From: Denitratisoma oestradiolicum
GTDB lineage: Bacteria > Pseudomonadota > Gammaproteobacteria > Burkholderiales > Rhodocyclaceae
Reading direction: 5' to 3'
DNA: 64,000 bases
Assembly (NCBI RefSeq): GCF_902813185.1
Contig: NZ_LR778301.1
Coordinates: forward strand, 186,001 to 250,000
Shown piece by piece: positions 27,815-36,783 of this stretch. How positions within the stretch are numbered: position 1 is the stretch's first letter; every line of letters starts with the position of its first letter. Below the pieces are notes generated by a model, which saw nothing but the letters and a program-made list of their open reading frames with translations, made no database searches and was not told where the DNA came from. The position numbers and the translations under genes were made by a program.

Positions 27815-29107
27815 ATGAAGTTGCAAATCAAGAACGGCCGTTTCGTGGATCCGGCCAGCAAGATCGACCGCCAGGCCGACTTGTTCATCGCCGATGGCCG
27901 GGTGGTGGGCGTGGATAGCGAGCCAGCGGGCTTCGCGGAGAGCGGCACGGTGGGCACCATCGACGCCTCGGGCTGCGTGGTCTGCCCCGGTCTGGTGGAT
28001 CTCTCGGCACGGCTGCGGGAGCCCGGCTTCGAGTACCGGGCCACCCTGGAGTCGGAAATGGCCGCCGCCGCCGCCGGAGGCGTCACCAGCCTGGCCTGTC
28101 CGCCGGATACCGATCCCCCCCTGGACGAGCCGGGGCTGGTGGAAATGCTCAAGCATCGTGCGCGGCTGCCGGAGTTCGCCAAGGTCTATCCCATCGGCGC
28201 CCTCACCGAGAAGCTGGGGGGCAAGCACCTGACCGAAATGGCCGAGCTGGCCGAAGCCGGTTGTGTCGCCTTTGGTCAGGCCAACATCGCCATCGTCGAT
28301 ACCCAGGTGCTGCTGCGGGCCATGCAGTACGCCGCCACCTTCGATTTCCCCGTCTGGCTCTCGGCCCAGGACCCCTATCTGGCCCGGGACGGCATCGCCC
28401 ACGACGGCGAGGTGGCCGCGCGGCTGGGTCTGGTGGGTATCCCGGTGGCGGCCGAGACCATCGCTCTAGCCACCATCCTGGAGCTGGCACGGGTCACCGG
28501 CGCCCGGGTCCATGTGACACGGATTTCTTCCGGGGCGGCCTTGGAGATGATTACTGCGGCCCGGGACGAAGGCGTCGCCGTCACCTGCGACGTGGCGGTA
28601 CATCACCTGCATTTGTGCGAGAACGATATCGGCTTCTTTGATCCCCATGCCCGCATCGATCCGCCCCTGCGGGCCCAGTCGGACCGGGATGCCTTGCGCC
28701 GGGGTCTGGCCAGCGGCGCCATTGATGCCCTCTGCTCCGATCACACCCCGGTGGACGACGATGGCAAACAACTGCCCTTCGGCGAGGCCGAACCCGGCGC
28801 CACGGGCCTGGAACTGCTGTTGCCCCTGTGTCTGAAGTGGGGACGGGAAATGAACCTACCCATTTCGACCATCCTGGCGCGGATCACTTCCGACCCGGCC
28901 CGACTGCTGGGCATCGAGGGAGGAAATCTGTCGCCGGGCGCTCCGGCCGACATCTGCATTTTCGATCCTGTCGCCTCCCTGCGGATCAGCCGCGAGTCCC
29001 TCAAGAGCCAGGGCAAGAACACGCCCTGCCTGGGTTGGGAACTCGAAGGCCGAGTGAGGTACACTCTTGTTGACGGACAGCTGTCCTACGATGGCTCGTG
29101 GGGCTGA
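27815..29107 (+). CDS. Dihydroorotase-like protein, non-catalytic (PyrC'-type)
   Basis: A 430-residue amidohydrolase-fold protein. The HxHxR metal motif of active dihydroorotases is replaced by DLSARLREPG, and the bridging lysine region reads AFGQANIAI. The later SDHTPVDDDGK is kept. In Pseudomonas-type ATCases such dead dihydroorotases are structural partners of PyrB, and the position here fits. The ATG at 27815 has GGGAG upstream; the 110-nt gap after pyrB shows no gene. A separate active pyrC should exist elsewhere. Confidence 0.93.
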   Translation: MKLQIKNGRFVDPASKIDRQADLFIADGRVVGVDSEPAGFAESGTVGTIDASGCVVCPGLVDLSARLREPGFEYRATLESEMAAAAAGGVTSLACPPDTDPPLDEPGLVEMLKHRARLPEFAKVYPIGALTEKLGGKHLTEMAELAEAGCVAFGQANIAIVDTQVLLRAMQYAATFDFPVWLSAQDPYLARDGIAHDGEVAARLGLVGIPVAAETIALATILELARVTGARVHVTRISSGAALEMITAARDEGVAVTCDVAVHHLHLCENDIGFFDPHARIDPPLRAQSDRDALRRGLASGAIDALCSDHTPVDDDGKQLPFGEAEPGATGLELLLPLCLKWGREMNLPISTILARITSDPARLLGIEGGNLSPGAPADICIFDPVASLRISRESLKSQGKNTPCLGWELEGRVRYTLVDGQLSYDGSWG

Positions 29108-29131
29108 CATCAACATGCAGAGGAGAATTCG

Positions 29132-29890
29132 ATGGGAAAGCTTGATGGCAAGGTCGCCCTGATCACCGGGGCCGGCGGCGGTATCGGCCAGGGCATGGCC
29201 CTGGCGATGGCCAAGGAAGGCGCCGACATCGCGGTGGTGGAACTCAACGCGGAGGCCGCGGCCAAGACGGTGGAACTGGTGCAGACCCTGGGCCGAAAGG
29301 CCGTTGCCATTCCGTGCAACGTCGGCATACGTGCCGAGGTGAACGCTGCTGTGGAAACCGCAGTCAGGGAACTCGGGGCGCTGGACATCCTGGTGAATAA
29401 CGCCCATGCCTCCCGCCCCGGCATTCCGCTGGAAAAGGTTTCTGAGGATGACATGGCCCTATCCATGAACTCCGGCTTCTACGCCACTTGGTACATGATG
29501 CAGGCCGCCTTCCCTTATCTATCGAAAAAGGGTGGCAAGGTCATCAACTTTGGTTCAGGTGCCGGCGTTGTCGGTCAGTCCGGTCAGACCGCCTATGCGG
29601 CCGCCAAGGAAGCCATCCGGGGCATGAGCCGCGTAGCCGCAACGGAGTGGGGACGCTACAAGATCAACGTTAATGTGATCTGTCCTGCCGCCGAATCCCC
29701 CGGGGTTAGGAAGTGGAAAGAGGAAATGCCCAAGCACTATGAGGCCGTGCTGAAGACCATTCCCCTTGGCCGCTATGGCGATTGCGAGCGCGATATTGGT
29801 CGTGCTGCCGTGTTCCTGGCTTCGGAAGATTCCGACTACATCACCGGCCAGACCCTGATGGTGGACGGCGGCGCCTGTTTCGTGCGCTGA
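29132..29890 (+). CDS. SDR family NAD(P)-dependent oxidoreductase (twin 1)
   Basis: A 252-residue short-chain dehydrogenase with the cofactor motif TGAGGGIGQG (13-22), NNAHAS in place of NNAG, and active-site YAAAK in TAYAAAKEAIRG. The C-terminus has the SDYITGQTLMVDGG signature. The acidic residue after strand 2 (VELN) suggests NAD preference. The substrate is unknown. It is about 87% identical at protein level to the next gene, by my residue count. SD: AGGAGAA. Confidence 0.92.
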   Translation: MGKLDGKVALITGAGGGIGQGMALAMAKEGADIAVVELNAEAAAKTVELVQTLGRKAVAIPCNVGIRAEVNAAVETAVRELGALDILVNNAHASRPGIPLEKVSEDDMALSMNSGFYATWYMMQAAFPYLSKKGGKVINFGSGAGVVGQSGQTAYAAAKEAIRGMSRVAATEWGRYKINVNVICPAAESPGVRKWKEEMPKHYEAVLKTIPLGRYGDCERDIGRAAVFLASEDSDYITGQTLMVDGGACFVR

Positions 29891-29934
29891 CCCTCGAACC
29901 ATCCGATCCATACAGAAAACATAAGGAGCAGTAA

Positions 29935-30693
29935 ATGGGAAAGCTTGACGGCAAAGTCGCCCTGATCACGGGCGCAGGTGGTGGCATCGGCCAGGGCATC
30001 GCCCTGGCCATGGCCAAGGAAGGCGCTGATATCGCGGTGGTGGAACTCAACGCGGAGGCCGCGGCCAAGACCGTGGAACTGGTGCAGGCCCTGGGCTGCA
30101 AGGCCATTGCCATCCCCTGCAATGTCGGCGTCCGCGCCGAAGTGAATGCCGCCGTGGACGCCACGGTGAAGAGCCTAGGGGGCCTGGACATCCTGGTGAA
30201 CAATGCCCATGCTTCCCGCCCCGGCATCACGCTGGAAGAGACTTCCGACGAAAACATGGCCCTGTCGATGAACTCCGGCTTCTACGCCACCTGGTTCATG
30301 ATGCAGGCGGCCTTTCCCCATCTCTCGAAGCAGGGCGGCAAGGTCATCAACTTTGGCTCTGGCGCCGGCATCAACGGCATGTGGGGCCAGACCGCCTATG
30401 CCGCCGCCAAGGAAGCCATCCGCGGCATGAGCCGGGTGGCCGCCACCGAATGGGGGCGCTACAAGATTAATGTCAATGTGATCTGTCCTGCCGCCGAGTC
30501 CCCCGGTGTCAAGAAGTGGAAGGAAGAGCTGCCCGACCAGTACAAAGCCTCCCTGGCCCGCATCCCTCTTGGCCGTTACGGCGACTGCGAACGGGATATC
30601 GGCCGTGCGGCGGTCTTCCTGGCCTCCGAGGATTCCGACTACATCACCGGCCAGACCCTGATGGTGGACGGCGGTGGTACCTTCGTTCGCTAA
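29935..30693 (+). CDS. SDR family NAD(P)-dependent oxidoreductase (twin 2)
   Basis: A 252-residue paralogue of the preceding SDR with the same TGAGGGIGQG, YAAAK and MVDGG motifs. Differences cluster around the substrate side: GSGAGINGMWGQT instead of GSGAGVVGQSGQT, and KKWKEELPDQYKASLARIP instead of RKWKEEMPKHYEAVLKTIP. It follows 44 nt behind its twin with an AAGGAG SD. Distinct substrates or stereospecificities are plausible. Confidence 0.92.
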   Translation: MGKLDGKVALITGAGGGIGQGIALAMAKEGADIAVVELNAEAAAKTVELVQALGCKAIAIPCNVGVRAEVNAAVDATVKSLGGLDILVNNAHASRPGITLEETSDENMALSMNSGFYATWFMMQAAFPHLSKQGGKVINFGSGAGINGMWGQTAYAAAKEAIRGMSRVAATEWGRYKINVNVICPAAESPGVKKWKEELPDQYKASLARIPLGRYGDCERDIGRAAVFLASEDSDYITGQTLMVDGGGTFVR

Positions 30694-30765
30694 ACAATAA
30701 ACCGGCCAAGACGGAATCAAACAGAGAAAGCGTTGCTAAAGACTGGTGCTGGTTGGCCGGAAAAG

Positions 30766-30870
30766 CAGCAGAAAGGCCCCCCTCCCGACCTCCCCCTCTC
30801 CGGGGGAGGCGGCGGTATCAGCTCGCTGCGCTCGAATATCTGACTTGCCGTTTCAATCGGGTTTTCCAAG
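30766..30870. repeat. Palindromic repeat, family A, partial copy 3
   Basis: Contains cctcccgacctccccctctc then cgggggagg, the gctcgctgcgctcga box and the tail ttgccgtttcaatcg, matching the right half of copies 1 and 2. Its end overlaps the stop codon of yggU. Confidence 0.65.
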
Positions 30871-31170
30871 ATAAACAGCCTCCCCCAACAATCGCTGTTG
30901 TGCCGTGCCTGGGTCCATGCCGGCCACGGCGATTTTTTTTGTCCGTGAAGTCTGGCCGGCCACCAGGCTGACCCGGCTCTTGGCAACGCCCAGGGTCTCG
31001 GCGATGAACTCGATCAGGCAGGCATTGGCCTTGCCATCCACTGGCGGTGCGGCCAGGCGTATCTTCAGGGCCTCGCCATGGAGACCGGCCACTGCGGTGC
31101 GTTTGGCGCCAGGCTGCACATGCAACGCCAGCACCACGTCGTCCCCATGTTGTCGCAGCCAGGCGCTCAC
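30853..31170 (-). CDS. yggU: DUF167/YggU family protein
   Basis: A 105-residue protein with the YggU pattern: LHVQPGAKRTAVAG, IRLAAPPVDGKANACLIEFI and SRVSLVAGQTSRTKKIAVAG. Function unknown. The start is GTG 31170 overlapping the yggT stop (GTGA); the frame extends far upstream but only as an out-of-frame reading of yggT. The stop codon falls in the tail of a repeat. Confidence 0.92.
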   Translation of the reverse strand: MSAWLRQHGDDVVLALHVQPGAKRTAVAGLHGEALKIRLAAPPVDGKANACLIEFIAETLGVAKSRVSLVAGQTSRTKKIAVAGMDPGTAQQRLLGEAVYLGKPD

Positions 31171-31736
31171 CGCATCGGCATCAGCATTGCGCCGAACAGG
31201 CCGGACAGCAACGCCAGAAAGACCTGGATCGCCAGCAGAGCCGCCATGGGCGACAGGTCCACGCCGCCGACAAGTGGAATCAGACGTTGGAAGGGCCGCA
31301 GCAGCGGCGCGGAGAGGGCCAGGAAGACCGGCGCCATGGGCGCATAGGGATTGATCCAGGAGATCAGGGCGGCGATGATGATCACCCCCTGGGCCAGCCA
31401 GGCGGCTAGCTTCAGGGTTTCCAGCAGGGCCAGCAGCGCCACCAGACCCATGGCCTGGGGTAGTGAGCCCACCATACCGCTCAGTCCGTGGGCCAGGCCC
31501 AGGTATACGCCCTGCACCAGCCAGGCCAGCACCAGGCTGGCCAGGTCGAGGCCCCAGGCGCTGGGGATCAGGCGCCGGGCTGGGCGCACCGCCCAGTCGG
31601 TAACCGCCACCAGGAAGTGGGCGATGGGATTGCGGTAGGCCGCCCGCACCCATTGCAGGGCGAAGCGGGCCAGCAGGGCCAGGCTGAGAAAGCCCGCCAG
31701 GGCCTCCAGCACCATGAGGAGCAGTCGGATCAACAT
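31167..31736 (-). CDS. yggT: YggT family membrane protein
   Basis: A 189-residue inner-membrane protein made of two YggT repeats. The typical RNPIAHFLVAVTDWAVRPAR and LISWINPYAPMAPVFLALS...PFQRLIP elements appear. YggT proteins are linked to osmotic tolerance and membrane protein quality, without a defined reaction. It lies between proC and yggU, the conserved order. Confidence 0.95.
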   Translation of the reverse strand: MLIRLLLMVLEALAGFLSLALLARFALQWVRAAYRNPIAHFLVAVTDWAVRPARRLIPSAWGLDLASLVLAWLVQGVYLGLAHGLSGMVGSLPQAMGLVALLALLETLKLAAWLAQGVIIIAALISWINPYAPMAPVFLALSAPLLRPFQRLIPLVGGVDLSPMAALLAIQVFLALLSGLFGAMLMPMR

Positions 31737-31742
31737 GGCCGT

Positions 31743-32558
31743 TTAGTCGTCCGCGCCCAGCAACTCACAGAGCTCGCGGCCCCGTTGGTCAGCGGCGGCA
31801 GCACCGCGGCGGATCGCAGCCATCACGCCGTCGGCCTCGAAGCTGTTCAAGGCCGCTTCCGTGGTGCCTCCCTTGGAGGTTACCCGCTGGCGCAGCATCC
31901 CCACCGACTCGGGGCTTTGTTCGGCCAGACCGGCGGCGCCGAGAAAGGTCTCGACCGTCATCAGACGCGCTGTGGCAGCGTCGAAACCCAAGTCCAGGGC
32001 GGCGTTTTCCAGGGCTTCCATCAGATAGAAGACATAGCCCGGGCCGCTGCCGGAAATGGCGGTGACGGCGTCCATCTTGGCTTCATCGTCGATCCACAGG
32101 GTACGACCCACGGCACCGAGGATTTTTTCCGCCACCGCCTGTCCTTCTCGGTCTACGCTGGGGTCTGCATAGAGGCCGGTAAGGCCGGCGCCGATCAGGG
32201 CCGGGGTATTGGGCATGCAGCGTACCAGACGGGAATGATTGCCCAGCCAGCGGGAGATGTCGGCGAGCCTCAGGCCGGCGGCGATGCTGATCACCATCTG
32301 GTTGCCGAGCTTGCCCGCCAGGGGCTTCAAGGCCTCGCGCATCACCTGGGGTTTGACCGCCAGTACCAGCACCTCGCAGTTGAGGGCCGAGGCATCCACT
32401 ATCGGAGTACAGCGCACACCGTAGGTCTCGGTCAGCCTGTCCCGACTTTCTTCCATCGGTTCCACTACCTGGATGCCGACCGCCGAGTAGCCCTGCTGGC
32501 GCAGGCCGCCGATCAAGGCATTGGCCATGTTGCCCCCGCCGATGAATGTTATTTTCAT
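31743..32558 (-). CDS. proC: Pyrroline-5-carboxylate reductase
   Basis: A 271-residue enzyme making the last step of proline synthesis. An N-terminal nucleotide motif IGGGNMANALIGGL, the VLAVKPQ block, RCMPNTPALIGAG and the C-terminal ALNSFEADG...RG region match ProC. Start ATG 32558 overlaps the yggS stop by 4 nt. Confidence 0.96.
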   Translation of the reverse strand: MKITFIGGGNMANALIGGLRQQGYSAVGIQVVEPMEESRDRLTETYGVRCTPIVDASALNCEVLVLAVKPQVMREALKPLAGKLGNQMVISIAAGLRLADISRWLGNHSRLVRCMPNTPALIGAGLTGLYADPSVDREGQAVAEKILGAVGRTLWIDDEAKMDAVTAISGSGPGYVFYLMEALENAALDLGFDAATARLMTVETFLGAAGLAEQSPESVGMLRQRVTSKGGTTEAALNSFEADGVMAAIRRGAAAADQRGRELCELLGADD

Positions 32559-33250
32559 AATGACTCCTGGTTCCTGATTCCAAATATTGCCGTGCCTACT
32601 CGGACGATGGTGGCGCCTTCGGCGATGGCGGTTTCGAGATCGTCGGACATGCCCATGGACAGGGTATCCAGAGCCAGCCCGCTGTCGTTCAGTTCGTCGC
32701 GCAATTGTCGCAGCAGGGCGAAGCGGCTGCGCAATAGTGTTTCATCTTCGGTGGGTTCAGGGATGGTCATCAGGCCTCGTAGGCGCAGGCCCGGCAGGGT
32801 CGCCACTGCATGGGCAAGGGGCATGATCTCGGCAGGGGCGCAGCCGCTCTTGCTGGCCTCGCCGCTGACATTAACCTGAAGACAGACGTTCAGGGGTGGC
32901 CGGGTGGCGGGGCGCTGAGCTGAGAGTCGCTCGGCGATCTTCAGGCGTTCCACGGAATGGACCCAGTCGAAATGTTCCGCCACCGGCCGGGTCTTGTTGC
33001 TTTGCAAGGGGCCGATGAAGTGCCACTCCAGTCCGGCGTCGGCCAGGGCGTCGAGCTTGGGCAGGGCCTCCTGCAGATAGCTTTCGCCGAAGTCTCCCTG
33101 GCCGGCAGCTGCCGCGGCGAGTATCGATGCCTCGGGCCAGGACTTGCTCACCGCCAGCAGAGTGACCGTTCCCGGCGGCCGGCTGGCGGCCGCGCAGGCT
33201 GCGGCAATGCGGGCATTCACGGCTTGCAGGTTGGCGGCGATTGGTGTCAT
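32555..33250 (-). CDS. yggS: PLP homeostasis protein, YggS/PROSC family
   Basis: A 231-residue single-domain PLP-binding protein that buffers pyridoxal phosphate. The lysine block LLAVSKSWP, FGESYLQEAL, WHFIGPLQSNK, QVNVSGEASKSG and SMGMSDDLE are all family hallmarks. ATG 33250 is chosen; the longer frame overlaps pilT. Divergent from pilT with only 43 nt between starts. Confidence 0.95.
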   Translation of the reverse strand: MTPIAANLQAVNARIAAACAAASRPPGTVTLLAVSKSWPEASILAAAAAGQGDFGESYLQEALPKLDALADAGLEWHFIGPLQSNKTRPVAEHFDWVHSVERLKIAERLSAQRPATRPPLNVCLQVNVSGEASKSGCAPAEIMPLAHAVATLPGLRLRGLMTIPEPTEDETLLRSRFALLRQLRDELNDSGLALDTLSMGMSDDLETAIAEGATIVRVGTAIFGIRNQESL

Positions 33251-33293
33251 ATACTGGTGGAAGTATACCTGCCACAACCTCCGGAAGGTTTTC

Positions 33294-34337
33294 ATGGACA
33301 TCACCGAACTGCTGGCCTTCGTGGTCAAGAACAAGGCCTCCGACCTGCACCTCTCCTCCGGCCTGCCCCCCATGATCCGCGTCCATGGAGACATCCGGCG
33401 CATCAACCTGCCGCCCCTGGAACACAAGGACGTGCATGCGATGGTCTACGACATCATGAACGATGGTCAGCGCAAGCACTACGAGGAAAACCTGGAGTGC
33501 GACTTCTCCTTCGCCATTCCCGGCCTGGCCCGCTTCCGGGTCAATGCCTATGTCCAGAACCGGGGGGCGGCGGCGGTGCTGCGGACCATTCCCTCCACGG
33601 TGTTGAGTCTGGAGCAGCTCAATGCCCCCAAAAGCTTCAAGGATATCGCCAATCAGCCCCGGGGCATCGTGCTGGTCACCGGCCCCACCGGCTCTGGCAA
33701 GTCCACCACGCTGGCGGCCATGGTGGACGACATCAACGAAAACGAATACGGCCACATTCTGACGGTGGAGGACCCGATCGAGTTCGTCCATGAATCGAAG
33801 AAATGCCTGATCAACCAGCGGGAGGTGGGACCCCACACCCTGTCCTTCAGCAACGCCTTGCGCTCGGCCTTGCGGGAAGATCCGGACGTGATCCTGGTGG
33901 GGGAAATGCGCGACCTGGAAACCATCCGCCTGGCCCTCTCGGCGGCGGAAACCGGCCACCTGGTCTTCGGCACCCTGCACACCTCCAGCGCCGCCAAGAC
34001 GGTGGACCGGATTGTGGACGTCTTCCCCGCCGCAGAAAAGGAAATGGTGCGATCCATGTTGTCGGAATCCCTGCGGGCGGTGATTTCCCAGGCCCTGCTC
34101 AAGACCAAGGATGGCAGCGGCCGGGTGGCGGCCCACGAGATCATGATCGGCACGCCGGCCATCCGCAACCTGATCCGGGAAAACAAGATCGCCCAGATGT
34201 ATTCGGCGATCCAGACCGGCGGCCAGTTCGGCATGCAGACCCTGGACCAGAACCTGCAGGATCTGGTCCGACGCAACATCGTTTCCCCTTCCGAGGCCCG
34301 CAACAAGGCGGCCAACAAGGATACGTTCCCGGGCTAG
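33294..34337 (+). CDS. pilT: Type IV pilus retraction ATPase PilT
   Basis: A 347-residue hexameric ATPase that drives pilus retraction. It shows Walker A GPTGSGKST, the Asp box (TVEDPIEF), Walker B DPDVILVGEMRD, the His box GHLVFGTLHTSSAAKT and the PilT-specific AIRNLIRENK near the C-terminus. ATG 33294 has GGAAGG upstream; the frame extending to 33144 reads yggS antisense. pilU follows. Confidence 0.97.
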   Translation: MDITELLAFVVKNKASDLHLSSGLPPMIRVHGDIRRINLPPLEHKDVHAMVYDIMNDGQRKHYEENLECDFSFAIPGLARFRVNAYVQNRGAAAVLRTIPSTVLSLEQLNAPKSFKDIANQPRGIVLVTGPTGSGKSTTLAAMVDDINENEYGHILTVEDPIEFVHESKKCLINQREVGPHTLSFSNALRSALREDPDVILVGEMRDLETIRLALSAAETGHLVFGTLHTSSAAKTVDRIVDVFPAAEKEMVRSMLSESLRAVISQALLKTKDGSGRVAAHEIMIGTPAIRNLIRENKIAQMYSAIQTGGQFGMQTLDQNLQDLVRRNIVSPSEARNKAANKDTFPG

Positions 34338-34434
34338 TCCGGGCGCATCCTTGTTAAATCTCGGCCCGCCCCTCCCATCCTTCCCTCTCGGGGAGGCTTC
34401 TAGCAAGAGCCGCAAGTGGCTAAGGACTTAGAAA

Positions 34435-35571
34435 ATGGAACGCGACGAAGCACTCAAATTCATGTATCAGCTTCTTGCCATGATGGTCCAGAAGAAGGGC
34501 TCCGACCTGTTCATCACCGCCGGATTTCCGCCGGCCATCAAGATCGACGGCAAGATGACGCCGGCCACCACCCAGCCTTTGACCCCCCAACACACCATGG
34601 AACTGGCCCGTTCGGTGATGAACGACAAGCAGGCGGCGGAATTCGAGGCCACCAAGGAATGCAACTTTGCCATCTCTCCGGCCAATATCGGCCGCTTCCG
34701 GGTCAATGCCTTCGTCCAGCAGGGGCGTACGGGCCTGGTGCTGCGAACCATCAACACCTCGATTCCCGATTTTGATGAACTCAAGCTGCCGCTGGTGCTG
34801 AAGGACGTGGCCATGACCAAGCGGGGCTTGGTGCTGTTCGTCGGCGGCACCGGCTCGGGCAAGTCCACCTCACTGGCGGCCATGATCGGCTACCGCAACC
34901 AGAATTCCTACGGCCACATCATCACCATCGAAGACCCGGTGGAATATGTTCATGAGCATCGCAACTGCGTCATCACCCAGCGGGAGGTGGGCGTGGATAC
35001 CGATTCCTGGGAGGCGGCCCTGAAGAACACCTTGCGCCAGGCGCCGGATGTGATCCTGATCGGCGAGATCCGCGACCGGGAGGTCATGGAGCACGCCATC
35101 GCCTTCGCCGAGACGGGCCACCTGGCCATGGGTACGCTCCATGCCAACAGCGCCAACCAGGCCTTGGACCGGATCATCAACTTCTTCCCCGAGGAGCGCC
35201 GCCCCCAGTTGCTGATGGACCTGTCCCTGAACCTGAAGGCCGTGGTGTCCCAGCGCCTGATCCCTCTCAAGGAAGGCAAGGGCCGCGCTGCCGCGGTGGA
35301 AATCCTGCTCAACTCCCCCCTGATTTCCGATCTGATGGGCAAGGGCGAAGTCCATGGCATCAAGGAAATTATGAAGAAGTCCCGGGAGCTGGGCATGCAG
35401 ACCTTCGACCAGGCCCTGTTCGATCTTTATGAAGAGGGCAAGATCAGCTACGAGGATGCCCTGCGCTTCGCCGACTCCATGAACGAGGTGCGGCTGATGA
35501 TCAAGCTCCATGGCAAGGAGGCCAAGGATAAGGATCCCAATGCCGGCATCCAGAATCTGGACATCGTTTGA
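34435..35571 (+). CDS. pilU: PilT-dependent retraction ATPase PilU
   Basis: A 378-residue PilT paralogue with Walker A GGTGSGKST, Walker B APDVILIGEIRD and GHLAMGTLHANSANQ. It assists PilT in pilus retraction. The 97-nt gap after pilT contains a short C-rich/G-rich inverted repeat (34371-34396, cctccc...ggggagg), a small relative of the repeats elsewhere. SD AAGGA precedes the ATG. Confidence 0.96.
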   Translation: MERDEALKFMYQLLAMMVQKKGSDLFITAGFPPAIKIDGKMTPATTQPLTPQHTMELARSVMNDKQAAEFEATKECNFAISPANIGRFRVNAFVQQGRTGLVLRTINTSIPDFDELKLPLVLKDVAMTKRGLVLFVGGTGSGKSTSLAAMIGYRNQNSYGHIITIEDPVEYVHEHRNCVITQREVGVDTDSWEAALKNTLRQAPDVILIGEIRDREVMEHAIAFAETGHLAMGTLHANSANQALDRIINFFPEERRPQLLMDLSLNLKAVVSQRLIPLKEGKGRAAAVEILLNSPLISDLMGKGEVHGIKEIMKKSRELGMQTFDQALFDLYEEGKISYEDALRFADSMNEVRLMIKLHGKEAKDKDPNAGIQNLDIV

Positions 35572-35629
35572 GAGGCATGATCCGGCACCGTCCGGCCGGG
35601 CATGAAGGCAGGAAGAGAACCGTTACGCA

Positions 35630-36460
35630 ATGACTGAAGCAAGCCTGAAAACCTACTGGATTCTTACCCCCCTTTCCTCGGACGGTGCTTGCTGGAACAG
35701 TGTCCTGGCCCGGCCGGCATTGACGGAAGTGGCCCTGCCGGAAATGCTGACCGCACTGTTTCCGCCCCACCTGCCCCTGACCCTGGATGGCGCGGCGCGG
35801 GAAGATTCCGTGACGCCCCGGCCGGCCTGCCACCCGGACAACGCCCGCCATCGCCTGCTCAGACTGCTGGATCTGGTCACCAACGAGGCCTCGGACAATC
35901 ATGCCATCGAGACCGCCATCGGCATCGACCCCCTGCTCTCCGTCAGCCTGTTGCGCCTGGTGAATTCGGTCTCCATGGGCCTGGCGCGCAAGATCGCCAG
36001 CTTTCATCAGGCGATCGTGATTCTCGGCCGGCGCCAGCTCCGGCGCTGGCTGATGCTGCTGATCTACGCCCAGTCGGGGGAAGGCGGTGGCCTGTTGCTG
36101 TCCCTGGCGGCGCGGCGCGGCCATCTTCTGGCCGATCTGACCAGGATACTGGCGCCGGCCGATCACAACCTTCAGGACAGCGCCTTCATGACCGGCATTC
36201 TGTCCCTGGCAGATCAGGCCCTGGGGCTGCCTCTGGCGACCGTGTTGAACAGTCTTTCCCTGGACGACCACGTGAGCCTGGCCCTGCGGGAGCATCGGGG
36301 CACCCTGGGCCGGCTGGTGGCCCTGGTGGAACATCTGGACGATGGGCCACCGGATCAGGCGGCCCAGGCCTTCGCTGCCCTGGGAGTCGATCCACAGACG
36401 GCGGCCCGGCTCCAGGCCGAGGCCATCGTCTGGGCCGACGGCGCTACACGGGAAGCCTGA
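35630..36460 (+). CDS. HDOD domain protein
   Basis: A 276-residue soluble protein. Residues about 75-215 show an HDOD helical domain (LLRLLDLVTNEASDNHAIET, LLRLVNSVSMGL, AIVILGRRQLRRW), similar to the HDOD half of YuxH-type c-di-GMP proteins but without an EAL domain. HDOD proteins are signalling adaptors. It follows pilU by 58 nt, so a link to pilus or c-di-GMP control is plausible but inferred. Confidence 0.85.
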   Translation: MTEASLKTYWILTPLSSDGACWNSVLARPALTEVALPEMLTALFPPHLPLTLDGAAREDSVTPRPACHPDNARHRLLRLLDLVTNEASDNHAIETAIGIDPLLSVSLLRLVNSVSMGLARKIASFHQAIVILGRRQLRRWLMLLIYAQSGEGGGLLLSLAARRGHLLADLTRILAPADHNLQDSAFMTGILSLADQALGLPLATVLNSLSLDDHVSLALREHRGTLGRLVALVEHLDDGPPDQAAQAFAALGVDPQTAARLQAEAIVWADGATREA

Positions 36461-36472
36461 CGCCGGAGGGGG

Positions 36473-36640
36473 TAACGCTCATGGAAGCCGATTTTCCGCC
36501 TCGATCCATGACCCACGCGAATGGCAGGAATCCAGCCCCCTCCCTGTCTCCCAGCCCCCCCTCTCCGGGGGAGGTGACGATGCTGGCTCACTACGCTCGA
36601 TAGCTCGACCTGCCGTTTCAATTCGCGCTTTCACGGTACC
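36473..36640. repeat. Intergenic palindromic repeat, family A, copy 2
   Basis: Near-collinear with 79-240: shares taacgc, catggaagccgattttccgc, gatccatga, acgcgaa, ggcaggaa, the hairpin core ctctccgggggaggtgacga and the tail tgccgtttcaattcgc. It begins 12 nt after the HDOD stop. The following 36641-36783 shows no gene. Confidence 0.8.
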
Positions 36641-36783
36641 GCGAAAGCGCTTCAACGGCGCCGAGTGTGACCGTCGAGCGCAGTGAGACGATGGGTAGCC
36701 TCGCTCTGGGGCGGGGATGGAGGTGGGGGGCAATTTGTCTTTGTGCATTTCATCCTAGGCGATGGCGCCGATGACCATGCGTG

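Noticed and set aside
26744-28402. 552-codon open frame on the minus strand
   Set aside because: Antisense to pyrB and the dihydroorotase-like gene, with His/Gly-rich composition and no family features.
30702-30760. CCGGCCAA...TTGGCCGG inverted repeat after the SDR twins
   Set aside because: The 43-nt loop makes it a poor terminator; it may be chance.
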